Source: JAFGPL01 sp963781805 (GTDB lineage Bacteria > Bacteroidota > Bacteroidia > Bacteroidales > UBA10428). From it: a stretch of DNA of 64,000 nt. The DNA lies in NCBI GenBank assembly GCA_963781805.1, contig CAWAHF010000004.1, positions 3,162,001-3,226,000 of the forward strand. Direction: 5' to 3'. The position numbers and the translations under genes were made by a program. The notes under the pieces are model-generated. The model made no database searches, was not told where the DNA came from, and was given only the letters and a program-made list of their open reading frames with translations. Of the stretch, positions 46,705 to 55,047 are shown piece by piece. Numbering within the stretch: the first letter of the stretch is position 1; every line of letters begins with the position of its first letter.

Positions 46705-47087
46705 TTTTTCTGATCTTTACAAAATTCTATCAACTCAATAGGTGCCCCGTTATGAACAATCATGGCAACCCGAATTCCTTCCCCGGGAGAATTGGGAGGT
46801 GTGAGTATTTTAAATTCGTGTCTGGAAAGTTCGTAATCCAAATCCTCAACTTCAAATGCTACATGCGGAACCCGCTTTATTAAGTCATCCATCGAACTGT
46901 CAGCATCAAACCTCATCCACTCAATGCCAAAAGGGCTTGATTCAAAACCGGAAACATGAAATTTTAATTGCGGCAGGTATCTTTCACCCTCAATGAGGGT
47001 ATCCGTTGGTATTCCGATATGATGATACCGCCATCCCCATTCTGAAATGGCCAGGGGCAGTTCGTTATCCTGTCTCTTATAATTCAT
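46701..47087 (-). CDS. VOC (glyoxalase/dioxygenase-fold) family protein
   Basis: 128 residues with a VOC-type beta-alpha-beta-beta-beta pattern: YHHIGIPTDTLIEGERYLP at the start, HVAFEVEDLDYELSRHEF in the middle, and VAMIVHNGAPIELIEFC with the metal-position Glu at the end. Two His (HH near 22) and the C-terminal Glu could bind metal. It overlaps the upstream DUF1080-like gene by 11 bases and GH43 by 4, a tight translational arrangement. A VOC protein in a sugar operon often acts as a lyase, epimerase or isomerase on a small product; the reaction cannot be assigned here. Confidence 0.85.
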   Translation of the reverse strand: MNYKRQDNELPLAISEWGWRYHHIGIPTDTLIEGERYLPQLKFHVSGFESSPFGIEWMRFDADSSMDDLIKRVPHVAFEVEDLDYELSRHEFKILTPPNSPGEGIRVAMIVHNGAPIELIEFCKDQKK

Positions 47088-47739
47088 TTCTATCTGTAGA
47101 AGTGATTTTTAAATTTTTAAAGTACCCTTCTGAGTTGTTTCCAACCCAAAAACCTATCCATCCTTCTTTTCCTGAACTAAGCTGAATAACTTTTAGCGAA
47201 GGTTCGTCTGAATTATTTACACATACCTTCACATTTGGATAATCAACTGTAATTGTGACATGAAACCAATCATTTGGGTCAGGAACACTAGTTAACTTGT
47301 TCTCATATTCCCGGGGATGCTCTTCTCTTAATTTATACCAGGTATATTCCGGATGAGAAATATATTGAACTGAATGACCATTCCGCTCTTTATTTTTAAA
47401 ATTAAAAGGACGAAAATATATTGCATCATAGGTGCTATCGTTTAACCCATGAAAGGCTAAACCGACAAAGCTTCTTCCCTGTAAATCCTGACCTTTGATA
47501 TCACATTCAATTTTCCCATTTGTAAAAACAGGCTCTTTATACCAAAGCAATCCGTCTCCCGGTTTCCCGTTTAGATGGATTGCACCATCTGATTCAATGG
47601 TTGCTTCCCTGTTATTTAAAACCCATATAGCGGAATCTCCGGTCCCGGATAAATCAGGGATTGTTTCAACCTGTTGTGCTAAAACAGATAAACCAAAAAT
47701 TAAATTAAATCCTGCGAATAAGAGCCTGATTGTTTTCAT
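47077..47739 (-). CDS. Secreted DUF1080-like / concanavalin-A-fold protein
   Basis: 220 residues with a signal peptide (LLFAGFNLIFGLSVLAQ). The rest is a beta-sandwich of the DUF1080 (3-keto-disaccharide hydrolase-like) or laminin-G type: FTNGKIECDIKGQDLQGRS, FVGLAFHGLND, AIYFRPFNF, DWFHVTITVDYPNVKVCVN, and GWIGFWVGNNSEGYFKNLKI. It could bind or cleave a carbohydrate; the catalytic residues are not known well enough to choose. It is the first gene of a three-gene overlapping set ending with GH43. A related secreted sandwich protein lies at 54279-54974. Confidence 0.8.
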   Translation of the reverse strand: MKTIRLLFAGFNLIFGLSVLAQQVETIPDLSGTGDSAIWVLNNREATIESDGAIHLNGKPGDGLLWYKEPVFTNGKIECDIKGQDLQGRSFVGLAFHGLNDSTYDAIYFRPFNFKNKERNGHSVQYISHPEYTWYKLREEHPREYENKLTSVPDPNDWFHVTITVDYPNVKVCVNNSDEPSLKVIQLSSGKEGWIGFWVGNNSEGYFKNLKITSTDRNEL

Positions 47740-47921
47740 GATGAATGGGTTTTAGTAAGTTGTTTTCATTACGTTGATTTTAGTATATCAAAAACTTAAT
47801 TATTTGAGTGCCTGACAGGCTATTAGTCAATGTGTAAAGATACTTTTCTTTTAATTACTGAAACCTGTCAGATAATCTAACTCCAAATATATTCAATTTA
47901 TTTTATGAATTTTCTGTGCCT

Positions 47922-48055
47922 GGGGGATGCCCCCCATTGATGTCAATTTTAGAAAAGCTGACTGAAGTCAGCTCATTAAAGGTATTGGTTATCTAAATTC
48001 ACCATGCTGAAGCATGGTGTTATTCTTATTAGATTAACTCCCTACTTTAGTTGGG
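47922..48055. repeat. Cluster of REP-like hairpins with short loops
   Basis: Four tight hairpins occur in 134 bp: ggggg-atg-ccccc (from 47922), agctgact-ga-agtcagct (47956-47973), caccatgct-ga-agcatggtg (48000-48019), and an imperfect ccctact/agttggg (48040-48055). The two best stems have the same two-base loop with gaag at the tip, as in REP sequences. They fill the 560-bp gap between GH28 and the DUF1080-like gene; the rest of that gap shows no gene. Confidence 0.55.
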
Positions 48056-48302
48056 TGAAATTTAGGGCATCCATTTGTAATTAAGTGCGCTTTAGCATAC
48101 TTTCCAGTCTTAAGTTTACAGCAATTGGGATGCCCCGCTCTGCAGGAGAATTAAACCCGACATATTATAATTATGCTTTAGGCCCAAGATGCATACTTCG
48201 GCGATTAATAATAAATAATGCAAAGGAGAGAGGGTGGAGTCGCTAATGCCGGCCAGCGGGAGTATTATTATGAAATCCTCAATGAAACCTGATAAAATCA
48301 TT

Positions 48303-49673
48303 TCAATTCTCAACGGTAAAATTCAGCAGGTTTTCATGTAAATGCTTTTCTTGTTGGACAGTGTCCGCAGTAACATTTTTAAGGAATACATTTTCCACCG
48401 GCAGTTCCGATTGACCAATAATGTTTGAAATAAACGTCACATACGTAGCGCTTATGTTTTCCAGATAAATGTTTTTAATGGGGGTAAGTCTTCGTTCAAT
48501 GGTAGGAACCAAGTCGCGCCACTGATACAACACATCGGTTTCAATTCCAAGAATTCCCCGGTCAATCTTTCCTGCGGTAATATTGCGCATGTAGATATTG
48601 TTAACGAATCCACCCCTTCGTTCATTTGTTTTTATGAACAAAAGGTGATTTAATTTTGCCCCGTCAACCACAATGCAGCTATCCACAAAAACATTTTCAA
48701 TGCCTCCGGAAAGTTCGCTTCCTATGGCCACCAGCTGGTGCCCGTTTTTTACGATGCAGTTCCGGATGACAATATTTTTTGCAGGCGTATGCAATCGCCA
48801 TGCATCCTGGTTTCGTCCCGATTTAATTGCAATGGCATCATCTCCCTGGTCCAGCAGACAATTTTCAATGAGCACATTCCGGCTCATATCCGGATCTATG
48901 CCATCATTGTTATGTCCATGCGCCCAAACCTTTACATTTCTAATTACAACATTGTTGGACAAATAAGGATGAATAGTCCAGAAAGGACTGTTTACGATGG
49001 ATATTCCTTCCAGTAAAATGTTTTCACAACGATTGAACTGAATAAACTGCGGGCGCAGATGGGAGCTGTCGTTAACCATCTGCCTTTCCTCCACCGGACG
49101 GCCATACGAAGCCAGATTGTACAATCGTTTAAGACTTTCCATGTGTGCCCTGGGGCGTGCGTACCATTTTTCCCAGACTTCCATTTCTGCCTTCAGCTCG
49201 CCCTCACCTGTAATGGCGATGTTTTTACATTGATAAGCATAAATCAGCGGCGAATAGTTGTAACATTCCATCCCTTCCCAGGTAGTGGGAACAGGAGGTA
49301 AGTAATCCTCCGGATTGCCTGAAAAAACAAGCACTGCCCCTTTACTCAAATGCAAATCCACATTGCTTTTCAGGTGAATTTTACCGGTGAACCACTCTCC
49401 TTCCGGGATAATGACAATCCCTCCCCCGATTTTATGCGCTTTATCAATGGCATATGCAATTGCCTGCGTTGTTTTTTTCTGATTCCCCGGTACAGCCCCA
49501 AAATCAGCAATCGAAAACTTAGTGCAGGTATTAAAATCCGGAATTTTGATGCCCGGCATCTCAAAAGGGGCATCAACAATTATTTCTTTGGTAGTTACAA
49601 CGGATTGATTTTTCTTACACGACGGTAATATGAATAGAAGAAGCAAAAACAAATACCAGATTGATTTTTTCAT
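48303..49673 (-). CDS. Glycoside hydrolase family 28 (polygalacturonase-like) lipoprotein
   Basis: 456 residues. A lipoprotein signal (LFILPSC, Cys at about 19) would anchor it to a membrane. The parallel beta-helix carries the GH28 catalytic set: NNDGIDPD (near 256-263), QGDDAIAIKSG (near 277-287), GHQLVAIGSE (near 311) and IKTNERRGG (near 345). These Asp residues and the His/Lys hydrolyse alpha-1,4-galacturonan or related pectin chains. The N-terminal FSIADFGAVPGNQKKTTQAIAYAIDKA is the standard opening. It is the most upstream of the minus-strand carbohydrate genes in this set, separated from the next by REP-like hairpins, so it may have its own transcript. Confidence 0.93.
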   Translation of the reverse strand: MKKSIWYLFLLLLFILPSCKKNQSVVTTKEIIVDAPFEMPGIKIPDFNTCTKFSIADFGAVPGNQKKTTQAIAYAIDKAHKIGGGIVIIPEGEWFTGKIHLKSNVDLHLSKGAVLVFSGNPEDYLPPVPTTWEGMECYNYSPLIYAYQCKNIAITGEGELKAEMEVWEKWYARPRAHMESLKRLYNLASYGRPVEERQMVNDSSHLRPQFIQFNRCENILLEGISIVNSPFWTIHPYLSNNVVIRNVKVWAHGHNNDGIDPDMSRNVLIENCLLDQGDDAIAIKSGRNQDAWRLHTPAKNIVIRNCIVKNGHQLVAIGSELSGGIENVFVDSCIVVDGAKLNHLLFIKTNERRGGFVNNIYMRNITAGKIDRGILGIETDVLYQWRDLVPTIERRLTPIKNIYLENISATYVTFISNIIGQSELPVENVFLKNVTADTVQQEKHLHENLLNFTVEN

Positions 49674-49703
49674 GATATAGAAGTTTATTTTCCGGTTACG
49701 AAT

Positions 49704-49860
49704 TTAAACTTTATTGGTGTTGAATACAATTTTTGAAATACCAACCAAATCAGCTGCTTGTCCTGACGACATTATACCCTTGTCAAATAGATGTGCTGCA
49801 AGTTGCATTTTAACATCTTTTTCGTCAACCATATCTGGTAATTATAATGTTAATGTTTTT
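49704..49860 (-). pseudogene. Decayed UPF0175-family antitoxin gene
   Basis: Reading the minus strand from 49832, the 42-codon frame MVDEKDVKMQLAAHLFDKGI then MSSGQAADLVGISK has the UPF0175 pattern (LYEEG.LSLG.AAELAG.S). After ISK it diverges and stops (TAA at 49704-49706), losing the usual EFIELLGKYGVS tail. Upstream, KTLTL and LPD flank an in-frame TAA, so the natural N-terminus is also broken. UPF0175 proteins normally pair with a PIN-like toxin; none is present. It sits between the GH28 gene and a broken kinase. Confidence 0.55.
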
Positions 49861-50000
49861 ATTTCGCATCAATTTATCTATAAACAATGATACTTAAAAA
49901 TCAGGACATTAAATTTTGGAAAGTACTTCTTTTGCTGGCCACTAACTAGAATAAATACGAATGTTTTGTTCGTTTATCTCTCCACGTATGGCAAATAAAC

Positions 50001-50190
50001 GAATACCTTTTCACGCAAAGCCGCAAAGCCTGAATGGCAATTTCTTCATCACCCTGACCCGAAATCATCACAATTGCTATCGGAATTCTTCTTATCTGCC
50101 TGATGTTTTTATAAGTTCCAGGCCGCTCATACCTGTCAGACTATAATCTGTAAGCAGTACATCGAAATTGTAACCATTTTCATTTACATC
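50001..50190 (-). pseudogene. Inverted fragment of a hybrid-kinase receiver domain
   Basis: The minus strand reads NFDVLLTDYSLTGMSGLELI, then, after a frameshift, IRQIRRIPIAIVMISGQGDE and AIQALRL, with a deletion before VKR. This matches receiver 2 of the 41843 kinase (NFDVLLTDYRLAGMSG...) at both DNA and protein level. It abuts, in opposite orientation, the kinase remnant that follows on the plus strand. Confidence 0.75.
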
Positions 50191-50195
50191 CTTAA

Positions 50196-50798
50196 AATGA
50201 TCAAGCCATCATTTTTGAAAGATTCCGCCAGGCTGACGAAAATTATACAAGAGAATATGGAGGTACCGGACTAGGCCTTGCTATTGCCAAGGCTTATATT
50301 AACAAACTTGGCGGAAAGATACGGCTTGAATCAGAAAAAGGAAAAGGGACAACCGTCAATTTCACTATCCCCTACTTATCTGTTAAGAATTCTGAAATTA
50401 TACAGAACAAAGAAAAAGAGGATGTTGTGGTAAACTGGAAAGATAAGAAAATCCTGATTACAGAAGATGAAGAGAGCAATTTTGAATATCTGTCCGATGT
50501 TCTTGAACCTTCGCAGATAACCATATATCATGCCAAAAACGGGGAGGAAGCTCTTGCAATGTATGCCAAAAACCATCCGAATCTAATCCTGATGGATATT
50601 AAAATGCCCCGGCAGGACGGATATGCCGTTACAAAAAAAATCAGGGAAAATAATTCGGTTATCCCCATCATTGCACTATCGGCTTATTCCTTAAAAATTG
50701 ATGAGGAAAAATTACAAAAAACAGGGCTTAACGATTATATATTAAAGCCAGTGTTGATCTAAACCTTGCTGTCTGTGATGGAAAAATATCTGGAGTAA
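50196..50798 (+). pseudogene. Remnant of a hybrid histidine kinase (ATPase C-half plus receiver)
   Basis: From about 50196 the plus strand encodes NDQAIIFERFRQADENYTRE then YGGTGLGLAIAKAY, a linker, and a full receiver (ITEDEESN, LILMDIKMPRQDG). This matches the 34441 and 41843 kinases. There is an in-frame stop immediately upstream (50193-50195) and no sensor, HisKA or N-box. Near the end the frame breaks at KPVLI-stop (50759-50761), while the expected tail (LSVMEKYLE) continues in another frame to the TAA at 50796-50798. A 111-residue receiver-only product from a GTG at 50427 is possible but unlikely to be a designed gene. Confidence 0.8.
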
Positions 50799-50936
50799 GC
50801 CATTTTTAACATCATTCGGGCTCCATTTCAGGTCCGATTAAATGAATCCCCAAATTACTGTGAATATTATTCACATTGATCATGATCCAAATTTTCATTG
50901 GTATATACACGGGTAATTTATAACCTGGATATCCGG

Positions 50937-51947
50937 CTATTCAAATACCAGATTATCAGAGAAAAAAGGAAACATAAACGCCTTTACCTGGTCAATGTCC
51001 ACCCCATGAGGACCACCATAATTTACATTTTTTTCATAGGGTATCCCCTTTTCTTCAAGTAAATCTGCCAGATATACACAACCACGAGGGATCCAGTAAT
51101 AATAATCTGCCGTTCCGTAATCAATTCCGATTTTTTTTAGTCGGGAAGTACCTGCAAGGTAATCTTCTATCTTTTTGTCGAAATAGCCAAAACCTTTTTC
51201 CCAGTTTTCAATTATCCGGTTATCCTCATCTGAGCCATCAAATACAGGCTTCTCGGCATAAGGATAGCTTAATTCCTGATTTGGGGAAAAGGCGGCGCCA
51301 TAGGCACTTATAAACAACCCACCGTCTCTGAGCCAGATATCATAAGCCCCCATAAAATCTATTTCTTTCAATACTCCCGGAGCAATTGCATATACAAGAT
51401 TATAAATATCAGCATGTCGTAATCCCAGGTACAGGCAACCAAACCCGCCCATCGACTCTCCCGCAATTCCTCTTGATTCCTTTTTGGGAAGGGTTCTGTA
51501 TTTTGAATCAATACTATATATAACTTCCTGCGTGAGATTGTCTTCCCAGTTTCCGGTTACTGGTGAATTAACACAAAAAGTACCTCCTAAACTACCTGCA
51601 CTATTAACAGTAACAATAATAAATTCATTTATATTTCCATCAATCATTTCATTATATGCAGCATAAAATATTCCATAGTCTTCCCTATAATCGGAACTAT
51701 ATCCATGAATGAAATATACTACCGGATAGCGGGTACCTGTATCAGTCTGGTAAAAAGGAGGAAGATAGACTCTGGCCTTTTGTACTGTATCTACATAAAT
51801 AGCACTGTTTTTTAATGAAGGGGAATGAATTGTTATTGTTTCAATTGTATATTTGGGTTCCGGTACCGGTGTAATTTTCTCATCTTTTGAACAACCATTT
51901 AACACAATGAACACAATGACTGAAAGGATTAAAATTCTTTTTTTCAT
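50937..51947 (-). CDS. Esterase-type alpha/beta hydrolase lipoprotein
   Basis: 336 residues with a lipoprotein signal (FIVLNGC, Cys near 19). It belongs to the putative esterase / feruloyl-esterase-like group: ARVYLPPFYQ, YPVVYFIHGYSSD (oxyanion region), nucleophile Ser in RGIAGESMGGFGCLYLGLRH (about 167-186), and the catalytic His in YGGPHGVDIDQ near the C-terminus. Such enzymes remove acyl or feruloyl groups from plant polysaccharides or act on other esters. Its position after the GH28/GH43 genes on the same strand supports a polysaccharide role, though a broken kinase lies between. It is divergent from none of them, and its promoter must lie in 51948-52111. Confidence 0.88.
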   Translation of the reverse strand: MKKRILILSVIVFIVLNGCSKDEKITPVPEPKYTIETITIHSPSLKNSAIYVDTVQKARVYLPPFYQTDTGTRYPVVYFIHGYSSDYREDYGIFYAAYNEMIDGNINEFIIVTVNSAGSLGGTFCVNSPVTGNWEDNLTQEVIYSIDSKYRTLPKKESRGIAGESMGGFGCLYLGLRHADIYNLVYAIAPGVLKEIDFMGAYDIWLRDGGLFISAYGAAFSPNQELSYPYAEKPVFDGSDEDNRIIENWEKGFGYFDKKIEDYLAGTSRLKKIGIDYGTADYYYWIPRGCVYLADLLEEKGIPYEKNVNYGGPHGVDIDQVKAFMFPFFSDNLVFE

Positions 51948-52111
51948 AATATTTGTTTACTTAATTATTTTTGAATACGTTGTGACTACCAAATCGAAAA
52001 AGTATTGATACGATTTTAATGACCTGCCGCAAAAGTAAAACGTGTGGTTTAGTAATAAGTCCGAAAACAGGTTTTTGGATTGATTTTTTTCTCTTACTTT
52101 GAAAATTACAT

Positions 52112-53209
52112 TTAGGAATCCTTTTTTAGCATAGATTTCCTGAATTGAACAGGACTTTGACCGGTATATTTTTCAAACAGATTATAAAAGGTAGATTTTG
52201 AATTGAAACCCGAATCATATAAAATCTCCAGGATGGTTTTTGTCTGATACTTATTGTTCTTTAGCTGTGCAATGCTTTCCCCTAACCTATATTCATTAAC
52301 AAATTCTTTGAAGTTCTTATTCAGTTTTCCGTTAATTATCCTGGAAAGAATACGTGGTTTGATATTTACTGCTTCTGCAATAAGTTCCAAAGTGATATCG
52401 GGATTCAAATAGGGTTTTTCAAAATTCATATACACTTTCAGATTCTCCAGGTATTGGTTCATGTCTTCATCGGTGAGTTCTGCTCCATAATTTCTTAATA
52501 CCCGTGTAATTCTAAAAACAGATCCGAAGTGTAATCCTACATAAATCAAAATGATATTGATGATTAGAGCAAGTATATGCATCGAAGTGAAAAGATAGGG
52601 TATTTTATAACTTATCAGCATAAAATGCAAATTATATAAATTAAATGCCAGCCATTCTATCAGCAATCCGATTATTACAACTTTTAACCAGGAAACTTTA
52701 TTTTTGTCATTTAATTTTCCGGAAATTCCCAGCCTTTGACCATAACTGGAAATTTTTTGCAAAGCTGCCAGTAAATAAACAATTGTTTGCACAGGCAGAG
52801 CAAAACTTACAAATTTTGATGCATAAAGTGTCCTAACCTGCAAAAGACTTTTCAGATATATATTCAGAATGGGCAGAAACAGAAAAAATATAAACGGGAT
52901 TAACTGCCACAGGTGAGTCTTTTTGAATCTGAAACCTGTATCTATTAGTGATACAGTATAAAAATAAATTATCGGATTAAGCAAAAAATAAATAGCAATA
53001 TCGCTATGTCTCAGCCATTTTATCCGGTTTATACATCCTACTTCATAATAGACTTTTAATATGAACAAAAGATTTGAGAGAGCTAACAACAACAGAAATA
53101 AGGTTATTAACCTTGTATGTAACAACTGTTTCCGCGAAAATAAAAAATAACCTGAAAAAAAGGTGAGCAGAAAAATGTTCATCCAGTCTATAAATACCCA
53201 AAATTCCAT
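52112..53209 (-). CDS. AraC-family regulator with N-terminal membrane domain
   Basis: 365 residues: about seven hydrophobic helices in the first 235 (WMNIFLLTFFSGYFLF, LITLFLLLLALSNLLFIL, IYFLLNPIIYFYTVSL and others), then a C-terminal AraC DNA-binding domain at about 255-362 (PDITLELIAEAVNIKPRILSR for the first helix-turn-helix; TILEILYDSGFNSKSTFYNLF and YTGQSPVQFR for the second). Membrane-anchored AraC proteins of this form are common in Bacteroidota. They probably sense a signal in or across the membrane. It lies upstream of the esterase gene on the same strand and may control it; no binding site was identified. Confidence 0.92.
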   Translation of the reverse strand: MEFWVFIDWMNIFLLTFFSGYFLFSRKQLLHTRLITLFLLLLALSNLLFILKVYYEVGCINRIKWLRHSDIAIYFLLNPIIYFYTVSLIDTGFRFKKTHLWQLIPFIFFLFLPILNIYLKSLLQVRTLYASKFVSFALPVQTIVYLLAALQKISSYGQRLGISGKLNDKNKVSWLKVVIIGLLIEWLAFNLYNLHFMLISYKIPYLFTSMHILALIINIILIYVGLHFGSVFRITRVLRNYGAELTDEDMNQYLENLKVYMNFEKPYLNPDITLELIAEAVNIKPRILSRIINGKLNKNFKEFVNEYRLGESIAQLKNNKYQTKTILEILYDSGFNSKSTFYNLFEKYTGQSPVQFRKSMLKKDS

Positions 53210-53415
53210 GATTTTTTTAATTGAAGGTCATATTTATTTCAGAAATAATCAATAAATATCCCGAAGTCTGAAGCAACACTTTTTTTTTTCAAATATACGT
53301 TTTTCGCTTTTGCCTGGAAAATATTCGTATTAATTTCTTTGGATGCTATATTATCTCAATAAATTATTAGCTAAACCGGACGATGAGTTTCCACATCAAT
53401 ATCCATTAAGAGAGA

Positions 53416-54120
53416 TTAGTTTAGGTAACCTGAACCTTCAAGGTAGCTGCTATCGGGAAAATAAGCAAACAAACAGGTTTTATTTTTGATAAGATCAATT
53501 AGGAATTGATGATTTTCTACCGGAATGGACGGACAGCCAAAACTTCTGCCAAGCCTGCCATATTTTTCAATATAGCTTTCGCTTACATAACTGGCAGGGT
53601 GCATGACAATTGCCCGTTTTTTTGCATTGTCGTTGAATCCTTTTTCAAGTCCGTCAAGCGTAAGAGAATACCCGTGTTTCCCTATATAGGAAGTACCGGT
53701 AATAAAAAATCCAAGACTGCTCATGTAGGAATGTATATTGTTTGAAAATGCTTCGGCAAAATTAACTCCGCTGTTTCTGCCATGGGCTACATAGGTTTTA
53801 AAAATAATTTTTTTATGTTCCAGATCAATAACAAACAGTCTTTTTTCCGAAGAGGGTTTTGAATAATCAATGAAGGTAAGTATTCTATCGTTCACCCTTT
53901 TATCTAAATGAACGATGCGTTCAAAACCAGTGAATGCATTTTTAAACCCCTCAACATTTAATTCCGGATCCTGCAAATCCTGATATAAATTCTGAAAATT
54001 ATCCACCGAAATAGATTCTTCAGATAGTGTACTATTTCTATTGGTAGATTTTAGCTCATCCGGAAGGAAAATAAAAAGCCCTGTTATAAGGAAAATTAAC
54101 AGTATAACCTTTTTAAACAT
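53416..54120 (-). CDS. Murein L,D-transpeptidase catalytic-domain family protein
   Basis: 234 residues with an N-terminal signal/anchor (VILLIFLITGLFIFLP). The catalytic part covers about 85-225: FVIDLEHKKIIFKTYVAHGR, SSLGFFITGTSYIGKHGYSL, AIVMHPASYVSE with the active-site His, and GRLGRSFGCPSIPV with the active-site Cys. The family handles peptidoglycan cross-links or is otherwise related to YkuD enzymes, acting in the periplasm. It stands alone: 200-300-bp gaps on both sides with no gene of cell-wall synthesis nearby. The first ~70 residues after the signal are not conserved-looking. Confidence 0.9.
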   Translation of the reverse strand: MFKKVILLIFLITGLFIFLPDELKSTNRNSTLSEESISVDNFQNLYQDLQDPELNVEGFKNAFTGFERIVHLDKRVNDRILTFIDYSKPSSEKRLFVIDLEHKKIIFKTYVAHGRNSGVNFAEAFSNNIHSYMSSLGFFITGTSYIGKHGYSLTLDGLEKGFNDNAKKRAIVMHPASYVSESYIEKYGRLGRSFGCPSIPVENHQFLIDLIKNKTCLFAYFPDSSYLEGSGYLN

Positions 54121-54278
54121 CAGGTTAGGAATTGGTTTAATTAGTAATCAGGTTAGGTCAGGTGCAAAAATATGGAAATTTGAAAAAAGATAATTGATTT
54201 TTTTGCTGAATTTATGCACACCCGAAAGAATTCCTTCAAGGCTCAATCAGTATGAACCAAGGATAAATTTGGGATGGA

Positions 54279-54974
54279 TTATTTGCTGAAAAATCCTGCA
54301 GGTTGAGGAATTGAAGTTTGTGACCAGATATTGATATTCCCAATTCTTACAGATCCACTGCTGATCCCAAATCCGATATATCCCATAATAAATGTCCGAT
54401 CATTGATTTCCATTACCGGAGTTTTCAGATCACCGATAAATATTTTTACAGCAGGATTAATAATATCCCGTTCTATTCTTACCTTATACCATTTGTCAGG
54501 TTTCAAGGAAACGGGACTGTTTATCTTTATATTTATTTCTCTGGGCTCTCCCCGAAGAATTGCATAACCATGGATACTGTCAACACCAGCTACCTGCGAT
54601 ATGTTCAGACAATAATAATTTAAGGAATCTTTTATCCCGGTCAAAAACCACAGAGGTTGAATTTCGCTTTCACCCGTCAGCATGATAGTTGCTTCCATAA
54701 CATATTCACCGAATATGAAATTATCAAGCAGGCAGATGGTGGAAGGTTGATATGGGGGTGTTGTTGTATCTGTGTGAGCAGTAATTTCCAAAAAATAATT
54801 CCCCTTTTCAGTTCCGATAAGGGAAATACCGGGAATAGAAATTCTAAAATCCTGAATTGATGTTTTATTGCTAAAATCCTGGTGATATTGTAATAAATAC
54901 CCTTCGGGAATATGCTGTGAATACGTATTTATAATCGTAAGTGCAAAAACCAAAAGTGAAAAAAACTTCTTCAT
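54279..54974 (-). CDS. Secreted concanavalin-A-like (LamG/DUF1080-like) protein
   Basis: 231 residues from the ATG at 54972-54974, chosen because a signal peptide starts there (MKKFFSLLVFALTIINTYSQ). A longer frame reaching 55121 would run into the preceding gene and has no supporting features. The mature part is a beta-sandwich: LLQYHQDFSNKTSIQDFRI, FGEYVMEATIMLTGE, YYCLNISQ, DKWYKVRIERD, GYIGFGISSGSVRIGNINIW. This fold binds or acts on carbohydrate in relatives, and it resembles the 47077 protein in architecture. No catalytic residues can be assigned. Its 5' end lies 73 bp from the trmN6-like gene on the same strand. Confidence 0.75.
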   Translation of the reverse strand: MKKFFSLLVFALTIINTYSQHIPEGYLLQYHQDFSNKTSIQDFRISIPGISLIGTEKGNYFLEITAHTDTTTPPYQPSTICLLDNFIFGEYVMEATIMLTGESEIQPLWFLTGIKDSLNYYCLNISQVAGVDSIHGYAILRGEPREINIKINSPVSLKPDKWYKVRIERDIINPAVKIFIGDLKTPVMEINDRTFIMGYIGFGISSGSVRIGNINIWSQTSIPQPAGFFSK

Positions 54975-55047
54975 GCGTATGATTTTGAAGTTGTGTAATT
55001 GAAAAAATTCAACCTTGTGAATATATAGAAGAAATCCATAAAATTTA

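Noticed and set aside
48116..48313. 65-codon minus-strand frame next to the GH28 gene
   Set aside because: No recognisable motif, it overlaps the GH28 stop, and it lies in repeat-rich intergenic DNA.
50427..50762. A separate 111-residue receiver gene
   Set aside because: The frame continues upstream into ATPase sequence without a start and is frameshifted at its end, so it is better called part of a kinase remnant.
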